This document shows positions 49,343 through 62,479 of a DNA stretch of 64,000 bases, in pieces. The translations under genes and the position numbers were made by a program. Source of the DNA: Branchiostoma floridae. Its lineage: Eukaryota > Chordata > Leptocardii > Amphioxiformes > Branchiostomatidae. The stretch is taken from assembly GCF_000003815.2 (NCBI RefSeq), contig NC_049984.1, positions 8,142,197 to 8,206,196 on the forward strand, written 5' to 3'. Numbering within the stretch: the stretch's first letter is position 1; each line of letters starts with the position of its first letter. The notes beneath the pieces are model-generated. The model searched no databases. It was given only the letters and a program-made list of their open reading frames with translations, and was not told where the DNA came from.

Positions 49343-50807
49343 AGTGACATGTGATCGTCCGGCCTTTGACGGGACGTCTATGAGCCAACCGCTGCCTTTA
49401 TTCTCCAGGCGATCTGACTTTCGACCCCAACAGAAAGAACGTGTCACCTCTTCAAAAACACGGTTACTATTTATGATGGGTGAAGAAATAAGTAGTGTTA
49501 ACTTTCCAAAATTGAATAATGTTTCGCGGTGGTGGTGGTGAACATTTCCTCAACTCCAAACATCATTTGTTCGTATATGTACACAAAAGTTGTATTTTGA
49601 AAACATAGATTACGTAATGTTCAGCCAGATACTTCGGATGAAAGTAAACTTTTCTGACCTGCTGCGGGCTTGTCTGACCACACTTTTCTTCAAGATAGAG
49701 TACTGACAGAAAACTTTTGACGTAGTTAAAACTACGTCAGTCCATCCATCAACTGGAGAATATAATCACGTATACTCATCATCATCACAGTCTTTTTCGT
49801 ATCGGCGCAAATATGTACTTCCACACTACACATATAACGTTACTTACGAATGTAGGTAATGTGGACTCCGCACCACAAAATAATAATTTGATATCGACGG
49901 TCGGAAGTAGTTCTAGTTCTAGCATTCCTTGCTTAGAAGCACTGTCACAATTTTACCTTAGTGAAAATGGAGGTATTGTTTTCGGTCTGTGTGTTTGCTT
50001 TGTTACGTGTCTGTAGTTATTTGAATTCAATATTGTAGAGTGACAAGGTGTGAGGATGAAAGACGTTGTGACCGAAGAGACTGGCAGGGTGGTATGGTCG
50101 GCTCAAAGTTTCGCAAACTGACAGAAAGATTAATAAATACAAAATGTATCTTGGACAGTCAAACCCATACTTGTGTCAATCTCTGCATAAGGACCATCTG
50201 GCCATCGAGGCGACTTTTTGAGGCCTTTATAGATTATTTCCCCACTGCATGTTTAAACCGATCTCCTAACATCACCCATGCATCTCCGTCAAACTGCAAA
50301 GCTAGAAATGTTAAATATTTGAAGGACATGCAGCCACTCCCTCATTGTCCGAACCGCTAATTGCCATGCTAATTGTGATGGACCGTAAAGAATACTTCTA
50401 TAGTGGCCACCTGTTTACCTAGGCCTCCTTTTTGAAAGTGATTGAGTGGTCACTATTGTACGTTGTTTGGTATCTTAACAGGACCAGACACCATGTGATG
50501 ACTTGCACTTCTAACCAGGTACTATCTTCTCCCCGCACACCTTTCGTGGTTTGGAAGTCAGAAGTGGTGACTACTGAGAATAAGGTGGGCATTTTTACCT
50601 TACATTGAAAGGAAAGCTTGTATTATAGAATCAGCCAATACATTAATCTAACGTAAACATCCAAACCTCAGTCTGCCACTGACAGCCGTGGTGTTCACAT
50701 CGGTAGAGGCCTGGTGAAGATAGTTCAACCAAGTAGAAGTCACTCTTAATTCAAAACACCTTTGAAATGCATGGGCAATGGTCTAACGATATAAGGCGTC
50801 CAACTTT

Positions 50808-50943
50808 TACTCTCCAAGCAGAGGTTGAATCGCGCAGATATAGTAGTAGTCGGGCATTTAATTAATTACAAGTACGGGCGCTTTTCGTGTAATTTTTCCG
50901 ACTACTACTATGTCTGCGCGATTCAACCTCTGTTTGGAGAGTA
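50808..50943. mobile_element. About 136-bp MITE with long inverted repeats
   Basis: TACTCTCCAAGCAGAGGTTG (50808) pairs over about 45 bp with the right end at 50943; the arms also share GAATCGCGCAGA and TAGTAGTAGTCGG with few mismatches. The sequence TCCAACT flanks both sides (50799-50805 and 50944-50950), a probable 7-8 bp target duplication that would fit hAT-type elements. The two extra T residues at the left make the exact end uncertain. Confidence 0.8.
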
Positions 50944-51749
50944 TCCAACTATAACTGCTAACCTATAATATTAAACGACAACATTGGCTCCCCATGCTCT
51001 GTCTGACAGTGTCAGACATTGGCTGCCGTTAGTTACACGTAAATTTTACAAAGGTTCAGCCCGGCACACTGGTTTCTTAAGATACCAAACATGCGCCATA
51101 AATGCAAGCCATATTTCTTGACACACAATTATCACAGCTTATTCACCTAGGAATAAATTGTAAAATTGCATATAACGTTAGACGCAATCAGACACTTCGA
51201 TGCAACTTTGACCGGGCTCATTTGAAAATTGAAATTTGAACACGAGGCTGTTTTTCCAAGAACTGAAATCCTTACTGTTGTCTTCATGTCTTTACCTTGT
51301 TACAATTGTCTGTTATTTTGCTTTGTTTTACAATTTTACTCCAAGAACCAATATAAAAAAATAGTTTGATCTTTTTCGAAGAGTTTGACCAGTATTAACG
51401 TTATGTAATCTGTTTCTCGCGGCCACTCTTTTTATCGGTTGACAGGTCAGGATTTGTATATGTTTAACGTTATGTATTAACGGGGGTCAAGACAACTGTT
51501 AAATGTTTATGTAGTTATAGGGTTCAATTCAAACACGACAAAGGTCACAATGGGGGGCACTTTATCGCCTAGGGCAAAAACTGAGGGTTCCACTCTTTAA
51601 CCATCCTATATAGTGTGTCAAAACGGTGCGTCAGAAAAACGTTACACTTTTCCATCCCCCAACTTCTGCTCGGAGATCAATGAAAGGGGGCGGAAGGTTC
51701 TTTGATTCTTATTGGCTGATCTGGAGACCTTACGAGTATTGTTTGGCCT

Positions 51750-51852
51750 ATGAATAGCCTAACCAGACACCTGTCAACCATTACAACCGGTGTGCCAGGT
51801 ACTGCCGGGCGGGTCACGGTGTGCGTACATCGGCGGCACGGACTGTAGTAAG
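51750..51852 (+). other. Candidate FA2H 5' UTR exon
   Basis: Locally GC-rich stretch with an ATTGG (inverted CCAAT) at about 51710 and a strong donor, AAG|GTAAGCAGG, at 51853. Its ATG-initiated frame stops before the donor, so it would be non-coding. FA2H's first coding exon begins with an acceptor (TTTCAG at 54734) two bases before its ATG, so an upstream leader exon is expected. The pairing is inferred. Confidence 0.35.
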
Positions 51853-52159
51853 GTAAGCAGGTGTATTCTTTTAATCAAGAAATTATATATAAGCTCCCAT
51901 TTCGTGTTCGGAATCCAAATTTTTGATCGTGGACGCTCTGAACGCCATTTAGTGTTCACTACATACTGAGTTGTATGTTGGGCCAAAGTCCAGTTCTCGT
52001 TTGCCATGGGGTACCGACCGTAAGGGCATGTGGGTTAAAGTGGTCAAAATTTAGATAGCTATCATCAAAAATATATCGACATGAAAGTTTTAATAGTCTA
52101 CTTGAACTAGTGTCTGTACCATAAAAGTCATTATTTCGATAGAGCACGGCCAGCCCAAA

Positions 52160-52230
52160 CCCATCCCTAACGTTAACGTTGAATTAACGTTGCATAACGT
52201 TGGCAAATTTCTATAACGTTAACGTTATCC
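52160..52230. repeat. Cluster of AACGTT palindromes
   Basis: Six AACGTT hexamers within about 60 bp, for example GTTAACGTTG, TTAACGTTGC, ATAACGTTGG and TATAACGTTAACGTTATC. The longer form TAACGTTA occurs repeatedly elsewhere in the window. Confidence 0.6.
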
Positions 52231-54736
52231 ATTCATAGGTTCTTGCTTTATGCTGTTACATGTAAACACTACATATTATCCTTCTTGACAAAGGTAACTA
52301 CTACTGTGCTGGTAATTTTATCCACTCCCTTTTGAATCTTGTGACCACTAGTATGGCTGTCCAGCCAACGCACACATGATATGTTTAACGTCGTTACGTA
52401 CCAGTATGACGCACACTCATGTCTATAAGGAACTAGGAAGGTGTCAAATAACATTACGTCAGAAAAAGTAAGAAATTCTCCAAAGCAAGTAAAAAAAATG
52501 ACGGAATTTATATTTTATTAGTTTCGTGATGTTTCCTATCAAAAATATTGTTCTTCGTCTGTTTAGCTATTTATCTCCCTCCCGATTATCAAGAATGGTA
52601 TATTCCTGTTCATTCATTTTGATCACTTCCGGGTCAAAGGTTACAGGTGTCAGACCTGTGCGTGTGTCACCGTGAGCGGGGTGGGGCGTGACAAGGTGTA
52701 TAATGGATCTCCACAGGTAGACATAAAACAATGTAGAAAGCTGTAATGTACCCCCCGGGGACTTCACCTGCTAATGCCGATTGTACAACAGTGCCTAGAC
52801 AGTGCCACGACAACTTCTGGACTCTTCCAAGAGGTTGGTATCAGGACTTCGTAGCATATATAGTTGTTCATGGTAGATCCGTAGTAGCAAAAGAGAAGGC
52901 ATGGTTACGTGGACGTTTGTGACAAAGAAAGCTGTCTAAGCTTACAGAATGACCGATAGAGCGAGTGACCTGGCAGCGTTGTGTAAATGTCCAACGTTAC
53001 TGTAGTTCTCGATCCAACGGACGATTCGAGAATGTTTTTGAGAGTTTTGACTTTGAGGGGCGTTCGAACTCAGGACCATTCAGGTGACGTTAGATATGTC
53101 CTAATTTTTCTGGGTCTTGGTCGAATTATTTAGCTAGATGGAAGATGTATGGTTGCGTGACGGAGCAAATAGATTCATGGTTGAAGTAGTCGACAGAATA
53201 TGTCTGATTTAGATGGATGGATGACCCCACTGAATGTTGTATAAGACCATGGCCGGGTCGAGGTCTGGATATAAATAAAGTAATTTGTTTGTTCGTGAGC
53301 AAGGTCCAAGTGCTCTTGGCAGGGAGGTTACACAAATGTATATCCATATATGACCATATAAACTTCTTGGTGAAAGTAGGGCGGGCACCAGTTCTGAAAA
53401 AAATTGTCTACATTCACTATTAATCTGGCAATCCAAGAGGGCCATTATCACCCTCACCTCACCTAGTCCCATCCTCATCAGGAGGGTCGGGGACTATGGT
53501 TGTCTCCATTATAATCATGAGTTTTTGGCCTTTATGCCTAACATTGAATTGACTTGCTATTGGAAAGATTTGGGGAAGGAGTACATTGAAGTGTACTACT
53601 TTATGAGCAAACTGGACAAAAAATGTTAATGATAAGTTTTCATGTAAGACAATTAATTATACAGTCTTCATAGTTGCACCCATGCAGATTGATTAGTCTG
53701 AATTCATTTACCTTCACCCTGGTTTTACAGTTGTATTTATTCATTTTTTTTAATGTCTAAACAAGTCTGCAATACAGTAGTAGTAGACTAGTAGTACAAT
53801 GGAGCCAAATGAATTCCTTGTGGATGGGCGTCAGGACCTGCCAAAATGTGAAAATAAAACCACAAAGTTTCAAGATTTATAGTACATGGCTGTGACAGTT
53901 ACAGGTATCCAGAATATCTGCATATTAATGAGCACAAACTCCATTTTTTCAAGGTAACCATGAAGCCATTAATCAATGGGAATTGTGGGAATTCTACATT
54001 TGCAGGGCATGCCTCTTCTACTTTCCAGAAAGGAATGTTAATCATGTTGATTTAGGGAGTGGGGTTGAGCCAGTAGGCATACCGGTGTTGTCATTGGAAA
54101 CTTGCCTGGTACTGTTTTATTTCCAGCTACTGTAAATGCTAAACTTTCCAAGTTCTGCAAAAAGGAGGAAGTAAATCAAGAACATTTAATTTGTTATTGT
54201 GTAACTGTTATGTTTCTTACGGCACAGACTACAATTTACAAAGAGAAGGCTATTGCATAAACAGCCTCATAAAATTGACAGATACATAAAATATTCATGA
54301 ATGACTTCACTTATTTTACCTTTTTGCCTTAGACTGCTAGATACAGATCGTCTGTTGTGTGATGTATAAAATGTTTTAGAAACTAGCTAGAAACGCAAAT
54401 ATATTTTGACCTCATGTTGTTCAACATTCCCACAGAACACAGTCCAAGTAGTTTGGATATAAAGTAGTAAACCACCGGTTTAGAGATTCTTCTGTGTACA
54501 TCAGCAAGGCAGAGCCTGTGCTGAATGTTCACTGGTATAAAGGAATATGGCCAGTTTTGAGGTGTATGAGTTCATTGAGTTGGATTGCGATGCTTGTTCA
54601 GCAGGCATTACGTTAAATTTGTTACCATCTACTCCTGTGCATTAGCATCATGTAACAAACATAACAGTTATTGTATTATTCAATTTAAAGTACTGTCTTT
54701 CTTATGAATTCACCTGTCATGGCTTGTGTTTCAGAA

Positions 54737-57700
54737 ATGTGTGAAAACAAGTCGAGAGCAGGAGATGGAAGGCTCAGATTGGTGCATGATGGGAAGCATT
54801 ATGACGTCACTGAGTTTGCACAGCGCCACCCGGGAGGGAAGCTGGTACTGCAGAGATATCAAGGTCAAGATGTTACAGCAGTCATGAAGGTGATGATGAA
54901 AGATGTATTGTATCCCTGAAAAGTTGTAAAAGCTAATATCGATGGCGTATTTTTTATTCTATATTGGCTCCTGTTGCTAGAGTGTTTGTTCTTGATGTTG
55001 ATGTAACATATGAATAATGCATATTGATAAATGTTCTCAAACACAAGCTCGACGCTCAAAATAAAGCAAAGTATTTTTTCCAGGGCCCTCTTCACAGACA
55101 CTCCCCAGCAGCCTACTCCATGCTGTCGCAGTACTGTGTAGAGGAGATAGGAGGAGCTGCTGATTCTAACGGCAATGTCAAGTTACACCATAGAGAGGTA
55201 AAAAGCATTCTTACAGGATTTGATAATACAAATGTAGCACCTTTAATGTAAAATGCACAGACACAATAGTCGTAAATTCATGACTGAAGAATGTAGTACC
55301 AGGCACATAATGGAACCCATTATGATATTATTGATGATATAATGGAACCCAGATAATATTTGATGTCATCAGTATTATGCATGGTCTTTCCATGTAAAAA
55401 TTGAGATTCGTCACTATAGAGATACCATATTGTTTTACATAGTAGTGATACTAGGTTTACGTTTCTTTGTCTACAAAACATACAGCTTAACACAAGCATT
55501 TGTTAGTATCCCAAACAATGAAAATGTTACTATTGTCTCTAGTATTCTTTTGTTTGTGTGCAAAACACGTATAGGAAGTCAGCATTGTTACTTTGTAGCG
55601 ACTGATTTATGTTTTGAATTATTAAAAAGCTGCTGTTGCTGTGCCCAGCTTGATGACGTACATGTTGATTGGGCTTGGTTATTAAAAGTGTTTTGGAGCA
55701 ATATCGTGTTATCTCTTGCGGGATCAACCACAATTATAAATCTATTCTCCAAGCAATATTAACTCTTGGAGAAGTGTACATGTATTTGTCACTAATATAG
55801 TACCTATACATGTGTGGCTTGTATTGATGGCTAGAAATGAAACAATTCTTTAAAAACAATGTTTTTTTAATGTTCTTGTTGTAGACTTTCTACTGCTATG
55901 TCTTAATTGGTTAACAGAAACATAACATACAATTGATTAATTTGTCATATTGCCCAATTCATGGGAACTTCTTTGATATAATATTAAGAATAAGAATACT
56001 TAGAAAGCTGAATATGTTTCTTTGATCACCCACGATCCTGTCAACCCTAACCCTAACCCTGAGGATTGTCTGTAAAATGGTATGAAAATAAGACTTATTT
56101 TAGATTCCTCAGCAAGAATGACAAAAGATTGATGTTTAAAAAAAGCATGTCNNNNNNNNNNNNNNNNNNNNNNNNNNNNNNNNNNNNNNNNNNNNNNNNN
56201 NNNNNNNNNNNNNNNNNNNNNNNNNNNNNNNNNNNNNNNNNNNNNNNNNNNCTGGAACAAACCACTGCTGGGGCAGGTGGGTCAGCTTGGCGACCTGTAC
56301 GATGAGTGGGTTCACTATCCCGTGGAGAAACCGTACCGACTCTTCAGCTCGGAGGTGTGCGAGTTCTTCTCTCGCTGCCCGTGGTTCCTGGTGCCAACGC
56401 TGTGGCTGCCGCTGGTGGTGTACTTCGCCTTCACGAGCATCGTGGAGTTACGGCAGGGTCAAGTGCAGGTCTTCACACAAACATGCAGTGGTCAGTCTTC
56501 TTACCTGCTTAGATGTTTTCAGTGCTGTTTGTGTGTGTGTGTTTGTCTGTGACTGCGTGTGTGTGTTTGTGGACAGAGTAACTTGAAAAACAGTGAATAG
56601 ATCCGTATAATATTTTTTCAGGTTGGCATGTGTTGGGAAAATGAACGTCAAGTTCGATAATGGGCATCAGAGTGGCTATTTGTTGTAAGTTATTTATCAA
56701 AAGATCAGAAAATTTGCATGCCAGTCATGATCGATGGGATTTTGAGGAATTGTTATACAAGCACTATTTGTCTAATCTTTACTTGGAAATGATTGTTCAT
56801 TGCATGAATAGATATGACTGAAACAACAATTTTATTTAGTCAAGCAAAGAATCATCATTGAAAAAAAGGTGCATTGTAATGTTTGATTTTTTCTTTCTTT
56901 AGCCTTAAAGTTCACAGCACCAGTGTCCCTGTTCCCTGTGGTATTTGCTGCTGGTGTGATGTTGTGGACCTTCTGGGAGTACTGTTTACATCGCTTCCTG
57001 TTCCATTCCAAAGCCGTGACCAGCTCACCCGGACTCATCATCGCACACTTCTTACTACATGGACAACATCATAAGGTGGGCTACAGCTGTTTTCAAGTGT
57101 TTGTTTCACATTATTGGTAACTGTCTTAAGGCATAGTATACCTGGACCAGTTTTGTACAATAGATCTATGTACATGTTGCATTAGACCAGATTGTAGGGT
57201 TTGATCACACTGTGATGGACCAATTGAATGGATCTCTACTTTTTTTGCCACGCAAGCGCAAGTGCTTTATTCTAATCTTCTCTCTCTCCCTCTTTCTGCT
57301 AGGATTGGCACTGTGCTAATGTGGTTCTTTTTCTATTACTTACAAAGTTTCTTCTGCCACCACTTCATCCTCAACATTATGTTAGCTTGTGCAGCCAGCT
57401 TTTTAAAAAGCATTGCTTGCCCTTCCAAGAGGATCTGTCAGTGACAGCAAACATCTTATTCTGTTTTTCATTGCCTTTTCCAGGTGCCATTTGACCCCGG
57501 TCGCCTGGTGTTCCCGCCCGTGCCTTGTTCCGTGTTCGTGACACTGTTTTACGTGCTGTACTCCCTGCTGCTGCCCCGCGCCCTGGTGCATGCCCTGGTG
57601 TCCGGGAAGCTGTGCGGTTACGTGTGCTACGATCTGACCCACTACTACCTGCTCCACGGATCACCCAGAGAGGACTCCTATTTCCACAGACTGAAGTCCT

Positions 57701-58221
57701 ACCATGCCAAACATCACTTCGTACACCAAGAGACAGGTGAGTTGGCATGGACCGATCCTCTGATAGCATGCTTTAACGTCGAGGAAGGAAGTTCACCTCC
57801 AATGGGGATATTGTTTTGGGTGTGTTTGGGTTTTTTTTTAATAATAACTCAAGATCATTTTGATGGATTTGTATGAATTTTGATAGATATTGAGGTCTTG
57901 TATGTGATTTGGGTCCCCTAGCGTTTGTCTCAGGTATTGCAGAATTACTGATGAACACCCTCATCTTAAAAGTAGTGTGGTATAGTCCATGGACAACTTG
58001 TCAGCTGTCCCAGATGAATGACCCCTAATGGAAGGAGATTATGGGGAGAAGGGCAGGGGAGGATCACTAATGTCTGTAATGATGAGGGCTATGACACTAA
58101 GCAATCAGTCTATTGACTACTTTGAACTTTGTTATAACATCATTATTTTCTTTTGACAGGGTTTGGAATTTCTAGCAGGTTCTGGGATCGTCCGTTCGGA
58201 ACGCTGATTCCAGGCTCCTGA
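54737..58221 (+). CDS. FA2H: Fatty acid 2-hydroxylase (FA2H), interrupted by an assembly gap
   Basis: ER membrane enzyme that 2-hydroxylates fatty acids for sphingolipid synthesis. Exons: 54737-54889, 55084-55197, [gap]56252-56490, 56903-57075, 57484-57736, 58160-58221; all visible junctions are in phase. The N-terminus is a cytochrome b5 domain: HPGG (axial H31) and GPLHRHS (H57 as second ligand). After the gap, WNKPLLGQVG, YDEWVH and two hydrophobic spans lead into the di-iron histidine clusters HRFLFH, HFLLHGQHH, HYYLLH and HAKHHFVH. The C-terminus FGISSRFWD matches the FA2H end, followed by a short tail (TLIPGS). The linker between b5 and hydroxylase domains is partly missing because the gap swallows the exon 3 acceptor and first codons. 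An acceptor just before the ATG implies a 5' UTR intron. Orthology to animal FA2H is strong. Confidence 0.95.
56043..56060. repeat. Short interstitial telomere-type repeat (CCCTAA)3
   Basis: AACCCTAACCCTAACCCT, three units of the animal telomere hexamer, 92 bp left of the N gap in FA2H intron 2. Too short to show a chromosome end. Confidence 0.7.
56152..56251. other. Assembly gap of 100 N
   Basis: A run of exactly 100 N, a common placeholder for unknown length. It removes the acceptor and 5' part of FA2H exon 3, where other FA2H proteins have the b5-hydroxylase linker. Confidence 0.98.
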
Positions 58222-59470
58222 GGAGAGATTTGTGAGTGTCCAGTAAAGGCTGCTCCATTGAACAGTTCAGGGGGAAGTCAAAACGCTTTTGGACACCCTA
58301 ACCATTTTATTTCATCACCATCTCTTCACGTATGAAATGGTTTGACCCTACAAGGGGGTCTATACTGAAGTTCTGGGTTTTATATGGGTTCAAACATGTA
58401 AGGTAGAAGGTGTGATGTAAATGACACTGGAGGTTTTAGGAAAACCAGACAGCAAGACAAAAATACTTACAATTCTCCAAGTATCATATTACACCACTTT
58501 TGCCTTACATGCTGCCATTTTTCAATATTCACATCGGTACAGACGCACACCAAGACAAACAAACAAATGCATCAACTTCCAATGGAAGTAAACAGAAACA
58601 ACACAGATGTGTGAAAGAATGTTGGGATAAAAAGAAAAGTCTAAAGCATTTTCAACCCACCTGAATTCTCAATGGAAGTAGCCTTCTGGACAATCAGAGT
58701 ATGCTGCATATCATACAGTTAGGTATACTGTAAAGATTAATTGCTCTACAATTGAACAGGCTGCAGTAATAAGTGCCCTTAATTCACAAAATGAATGTAC
58801 ATATCATTATCTATTTTACAGCATAGATAAATTATAAGAGTTCACATATCCATCCTCACAATATATATTATATATATCAACAGTAGCAATAGCATTGTGA
58901 GCTGATTTGTAGCTAAAATGTATTTTGATATTTACAGTCAGACCTGTACAAGTGACCACCTTTACATGGATAATTTTTCCCTTTGACACAAGCATTAAAA
59001 ATGCTGTCTATAGTGAGCACCTGTCCATATAGATCAGTGCCCTGAGTGGTCCTCTTGTGCAGTTTTGACTGCATATGTTTAGCGGGTGCAAGCTTCAGTG
59101 TTTGTTACCTGTGATGGATGCTGGCCTCATTTTAGGGGCATTAAATTTCATAGTGCTGTGGATTGTATAACTAGGTGGAGATGCTGTATAGTTCTAGGTT
59201 GTAGGATCCTTTGTCACTTGCTTCTGTGTGATGAATTTTGTGTGTACTGTTGGGCTTCCCTATCTTGATTATATGGATGACATCTACCCGTGCATCAATC
59301 TCATCTATTTCCCTCCCCAAAATTGCAACCATACCGTGCCCAGAGCGTGTCATCCATATAATCAATTCAGTTTGGCCTTACAGGAACTGACAATCATATC
59401 AAATGTGTGTAGGGTTGTGTTACATTGTTTGGTTAGAATAGAAAAGGTTCATACAGACAAGAACACCTTA

Positions 59471-61235
59471 GGGACCTGACGATATTTATCGGGGGGGGAG
59501 GGCTGGTGCATAGGTGGGGGGGGCCAATGAAAAATTTTTTGAGCCGAGGGGGGGGCCATTGAAAAATTTTTTGAGCCGAGGGGGGGGCCATTGAAAAAAA
59601 ATTGCCTGAGGGGCCTTGATAAATACTACCAAAATGTGCCCCTGAAATGCAGGAAATGAAGTTTCAGATGGTCAAGATTTCAATTTTTCTCTGGACGTCC
59701 CTTGCGACGGCTTGCGCCTCTGGCGCACACAACACTTCGGCGCTCGTCGCCATCAAAAGTCTCTTCCTCTGACAGAAAATTGTCATTACATTTAGCATAG
59801 TCTACCAGCGAAGTTTATCCCTCAAAATACAGAAAATCGTGTCTCAGAGGGTCCAAACTTCATCATTTGAATGACATTTCTCCAGACCTACCTTGCGACG
59901 GCTCGTGCCATGCCCGGCGCTCGAAATTGTGGAAATACGTTGGGGGCGTCGTCGCCCTCAAAACCATGTGAAGTTCTAATAGAAAGGCTATTAAACTTAA
60001 AGCTTAGTCTGCCAGCAAATTTTGCCCATCAAGATTTAGGAAAGACCGTTTCAGATAGTCAAGATTTCCAAATTTTCCCGGTGGCCGGAGCATGCCCCCG
60101 GACCCCCAAGGATTACGTTGATATAGTTCGCCCTCCCCATACTGAGAAATTTTCTGCAGCCGCCTCTGTCGTGTGATTCCATGTTCGCACGAAGTTTAAG
60201 AAAACTATAGAAACTAAAATTGGTATAAATATCAATCCTGCGTGCATCTGTTCTTTGTATACAGAATGGTTCACGGACGGCAACGGGATAAAACATTACG
60301 ATGTTTACTTTCGTGACAGCGGGCTCTCTGCTGCATATGACGTCATGGTGGCGCGAATTTTTTTTGGCAAGTTTGCAGGATGCAATTGGCCGAAATAACT
60401 CCCGTTTTGGAAAGATTGAAGCAGTCTTGAAGCGGTTTTCGAAACGATATCGCTAAAATGTACCCAAGTCTCTTCCATCTACATCATTAATTTGTTTTCT
60501 TTTGTGTAAATTTCGTACATGTGCGGTGGAAAAGATCGCCGAAGTTGGATTACCGCCCCGCCCCTCCCCGCCCGCTTTCTCTTTGTTGATGTGGACGCAC
60601 AAAATCCAAATTTTTTTGCCTCACAGAATGCGGGAAATTTCGTTTTAGAGGGTCAAAAATATCAAAATTTCCCGGGTAGCATGCCCCTAACCCCCGAGAC
60701 CGGTCGGGCCTTCGGCCCTCCGATCCCTGGACGGCCTTTAACAGCTAGCCGTCGGTCTGGCGGAAACGTTCAGTTTCGTGATCTTGCATATTAAACGTTA
60801 CCAGAGACTTTTTTTCACGTAGATTGGAGAAGTGATATCAGACAAGGTAAGTCTTATAACCGTTGCAGCGTGAGTGTAACAACATCAAGTGCTACATGAA
60901 AACTCGGCTGTTGTAAAACTTTGGGAGATAACATATGCCCCAGCAGGACTCCAACGTGCGTAATTTGTTGACGTGCGGGTCTTGACACCCCGGGCCGATC
61001 GTCGTCACGTTCAAACAACGCCACCGCTATTGTTAATGCTATATTATTTAATGACAGACTGTGTGTAATGGAAAAGGTAAGGAAAAATTGGAGGGGGGGG
61101 CCATTGAAAAATTTTTTGGGGCGAGGGGGGGGGCCATTGAAAAATTTTTGGGGGCAGGGGGGGGACCATTGAAAAATTTTTTACCAGACCTATTTTGCAC
61201 CAGCCCCCTCCCCCCAGTAAATAACGTCAGGTCCC
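59471..61235. mobile_element. 1765-bp TIR transposon, non-autonomous
   Basis: The left end GGGACCTGACG, followed by ATTTA, a G run and GGGCTGGTGCA, is matched in inverse at the right end (TGCACCAGCCCCC, C run, TAAATAACGTCAGGTCCC). TTA flanks both ends (59468-59470 and 61236-61238). Just inside both ends are copies of GGGGCCATTGAAAAATTTTT (three left, three right). The interior (about 59640-60720) holds four degenerate modules, each with a GGAAA-type start, TTTCAGA-GGTCAA and a GCATGCCCC-like end. No transposase frame is seen. Class is uncertain. Confidence 0.8.
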
Positions 61236-62473
61236 TTATTTGTTTATACAGCAATGATATAAAGTGATGACAAATGTATTTTCAAAAATACAATGGCTTT
61301 GTTCTTGGGTATTACAATTGCTGGTGTGTATGTGTTGTGTTTGTTAACTTTTCATGGAACCTATTACATGTATATACATTCCTTATCTACTAGTATTTAC
61401 TTAATTGCTTCAAATCAAGGCTTGGTATGTTTATTTATGCTACCCCAAAGATATAATGACCCAAACCTCTGTAGATTTCAAAGTATTTTTGTAGAGGACA
61501 ACTATTTGTTATTTTCCTATGAAGTAAGGTTATAGAAACACTGTGAATTTTGACTGTGTATTTATACCTACTGTAAAATCTAGTTACCTTTGAAGAATAG
61601 AATGAGAAGATCAGATAAAACCTGGACTGCTACGTGTCTATGGACAGCTGATGTGATCTAAGAAATTAACTTACTGTGGCCTTACAATGTATATCTGTAT
61701 CATTAGTGATACCTATTTTCTACCAGACCTCCCTGGAGGAATCACACATTCCTGTCAAGCGTTGTGCTAATCCTCATATCATGGTCCCCCTATACTGTAC
61801 ACCTGCTTGACTAGGATGTCTGGTAGAGACTACAGTAATTGTCACACACCTGTGCCTTACATTGACTACACTTGGTAAGAGTATCTTATTGACTGGTGTT
61901 AAGTAACCAATTCTTTTTCTCCTAAGGGTTCTGAAAATCCAGACTTGTGTGCCACATTCAACAACTGCAACAAGAAATTAAAAGCTACATGGTAGCTTGC
62001 TCATTAAACATTTAGAGATATTCGAAATTTGTGAACAGCTATCAATCGGCTGTCTATACCTCTACTGTTATTATAGTTGTACATAAACGTTGCCAACTGA
62101 ACTTCAATGAAACTTGGGGAGAGTTAAGCTGGGGTATGATTGCTTAGACGTTTTTTTGCAAAAGTAGGTAATCAGTAGCATCTCTTATCTACTGTCAAAC
62201 ATTTGGTCGCACTGCAGTAAAAGCCACAAGGGGGTGTAAAACTACAAAGATGCCTGTCTATTCATTCCTTACATTTTGAAATTACATGTATCAGAGAAAC
62301 TTGCTCTTGTTGAAGGTGTCAAAGAACTTTTATTGTGCAGAAATACAAACATTGGAGCTGGTGTTTGTCACAGTATTGTTGTTTCCAGTGTCATTGGAGG
62401 GGGGATGTGTGATATGGTGAATAAAACTACTTTGAGTTGCTTTGTATCTTGCAAGAAACTCAAGTGTGATTAC

Positions 62474-62479
62474 TTTATT
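62474..62479 (-). terminator. Candidate polyadenylation signal for the minus-strand gene
   Basis: TTTATT on the plus strand is AATAAA on the minus strand, about 355 bp after the stop at 62833. A reasonable 3' end for the unidentified gene, but unproven. Confidence 0.35.

Larger units (their letters stand above)
49046..54736. other. Intergenic region between TEPP and FA2H coding starts
   Basis: Divergent genes separated by about 5.7 kb. It holds the TEPP X-box-like site, a MITE (50808-50943), a cluster of AACGTT palindromes (52160-52230) and a candidate FA2H 5' leader exon ending at 51852. No coding exon is recognised. Confidence 0.55.

Noticed and set aside
54704-54736. Upstream in-frame ATG giving an 11-residue longer FA2H
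   Set aside because: Crosses a good splice acceptor (TTTCAG) two bases before the chosen ATG; the extension is probably intron.
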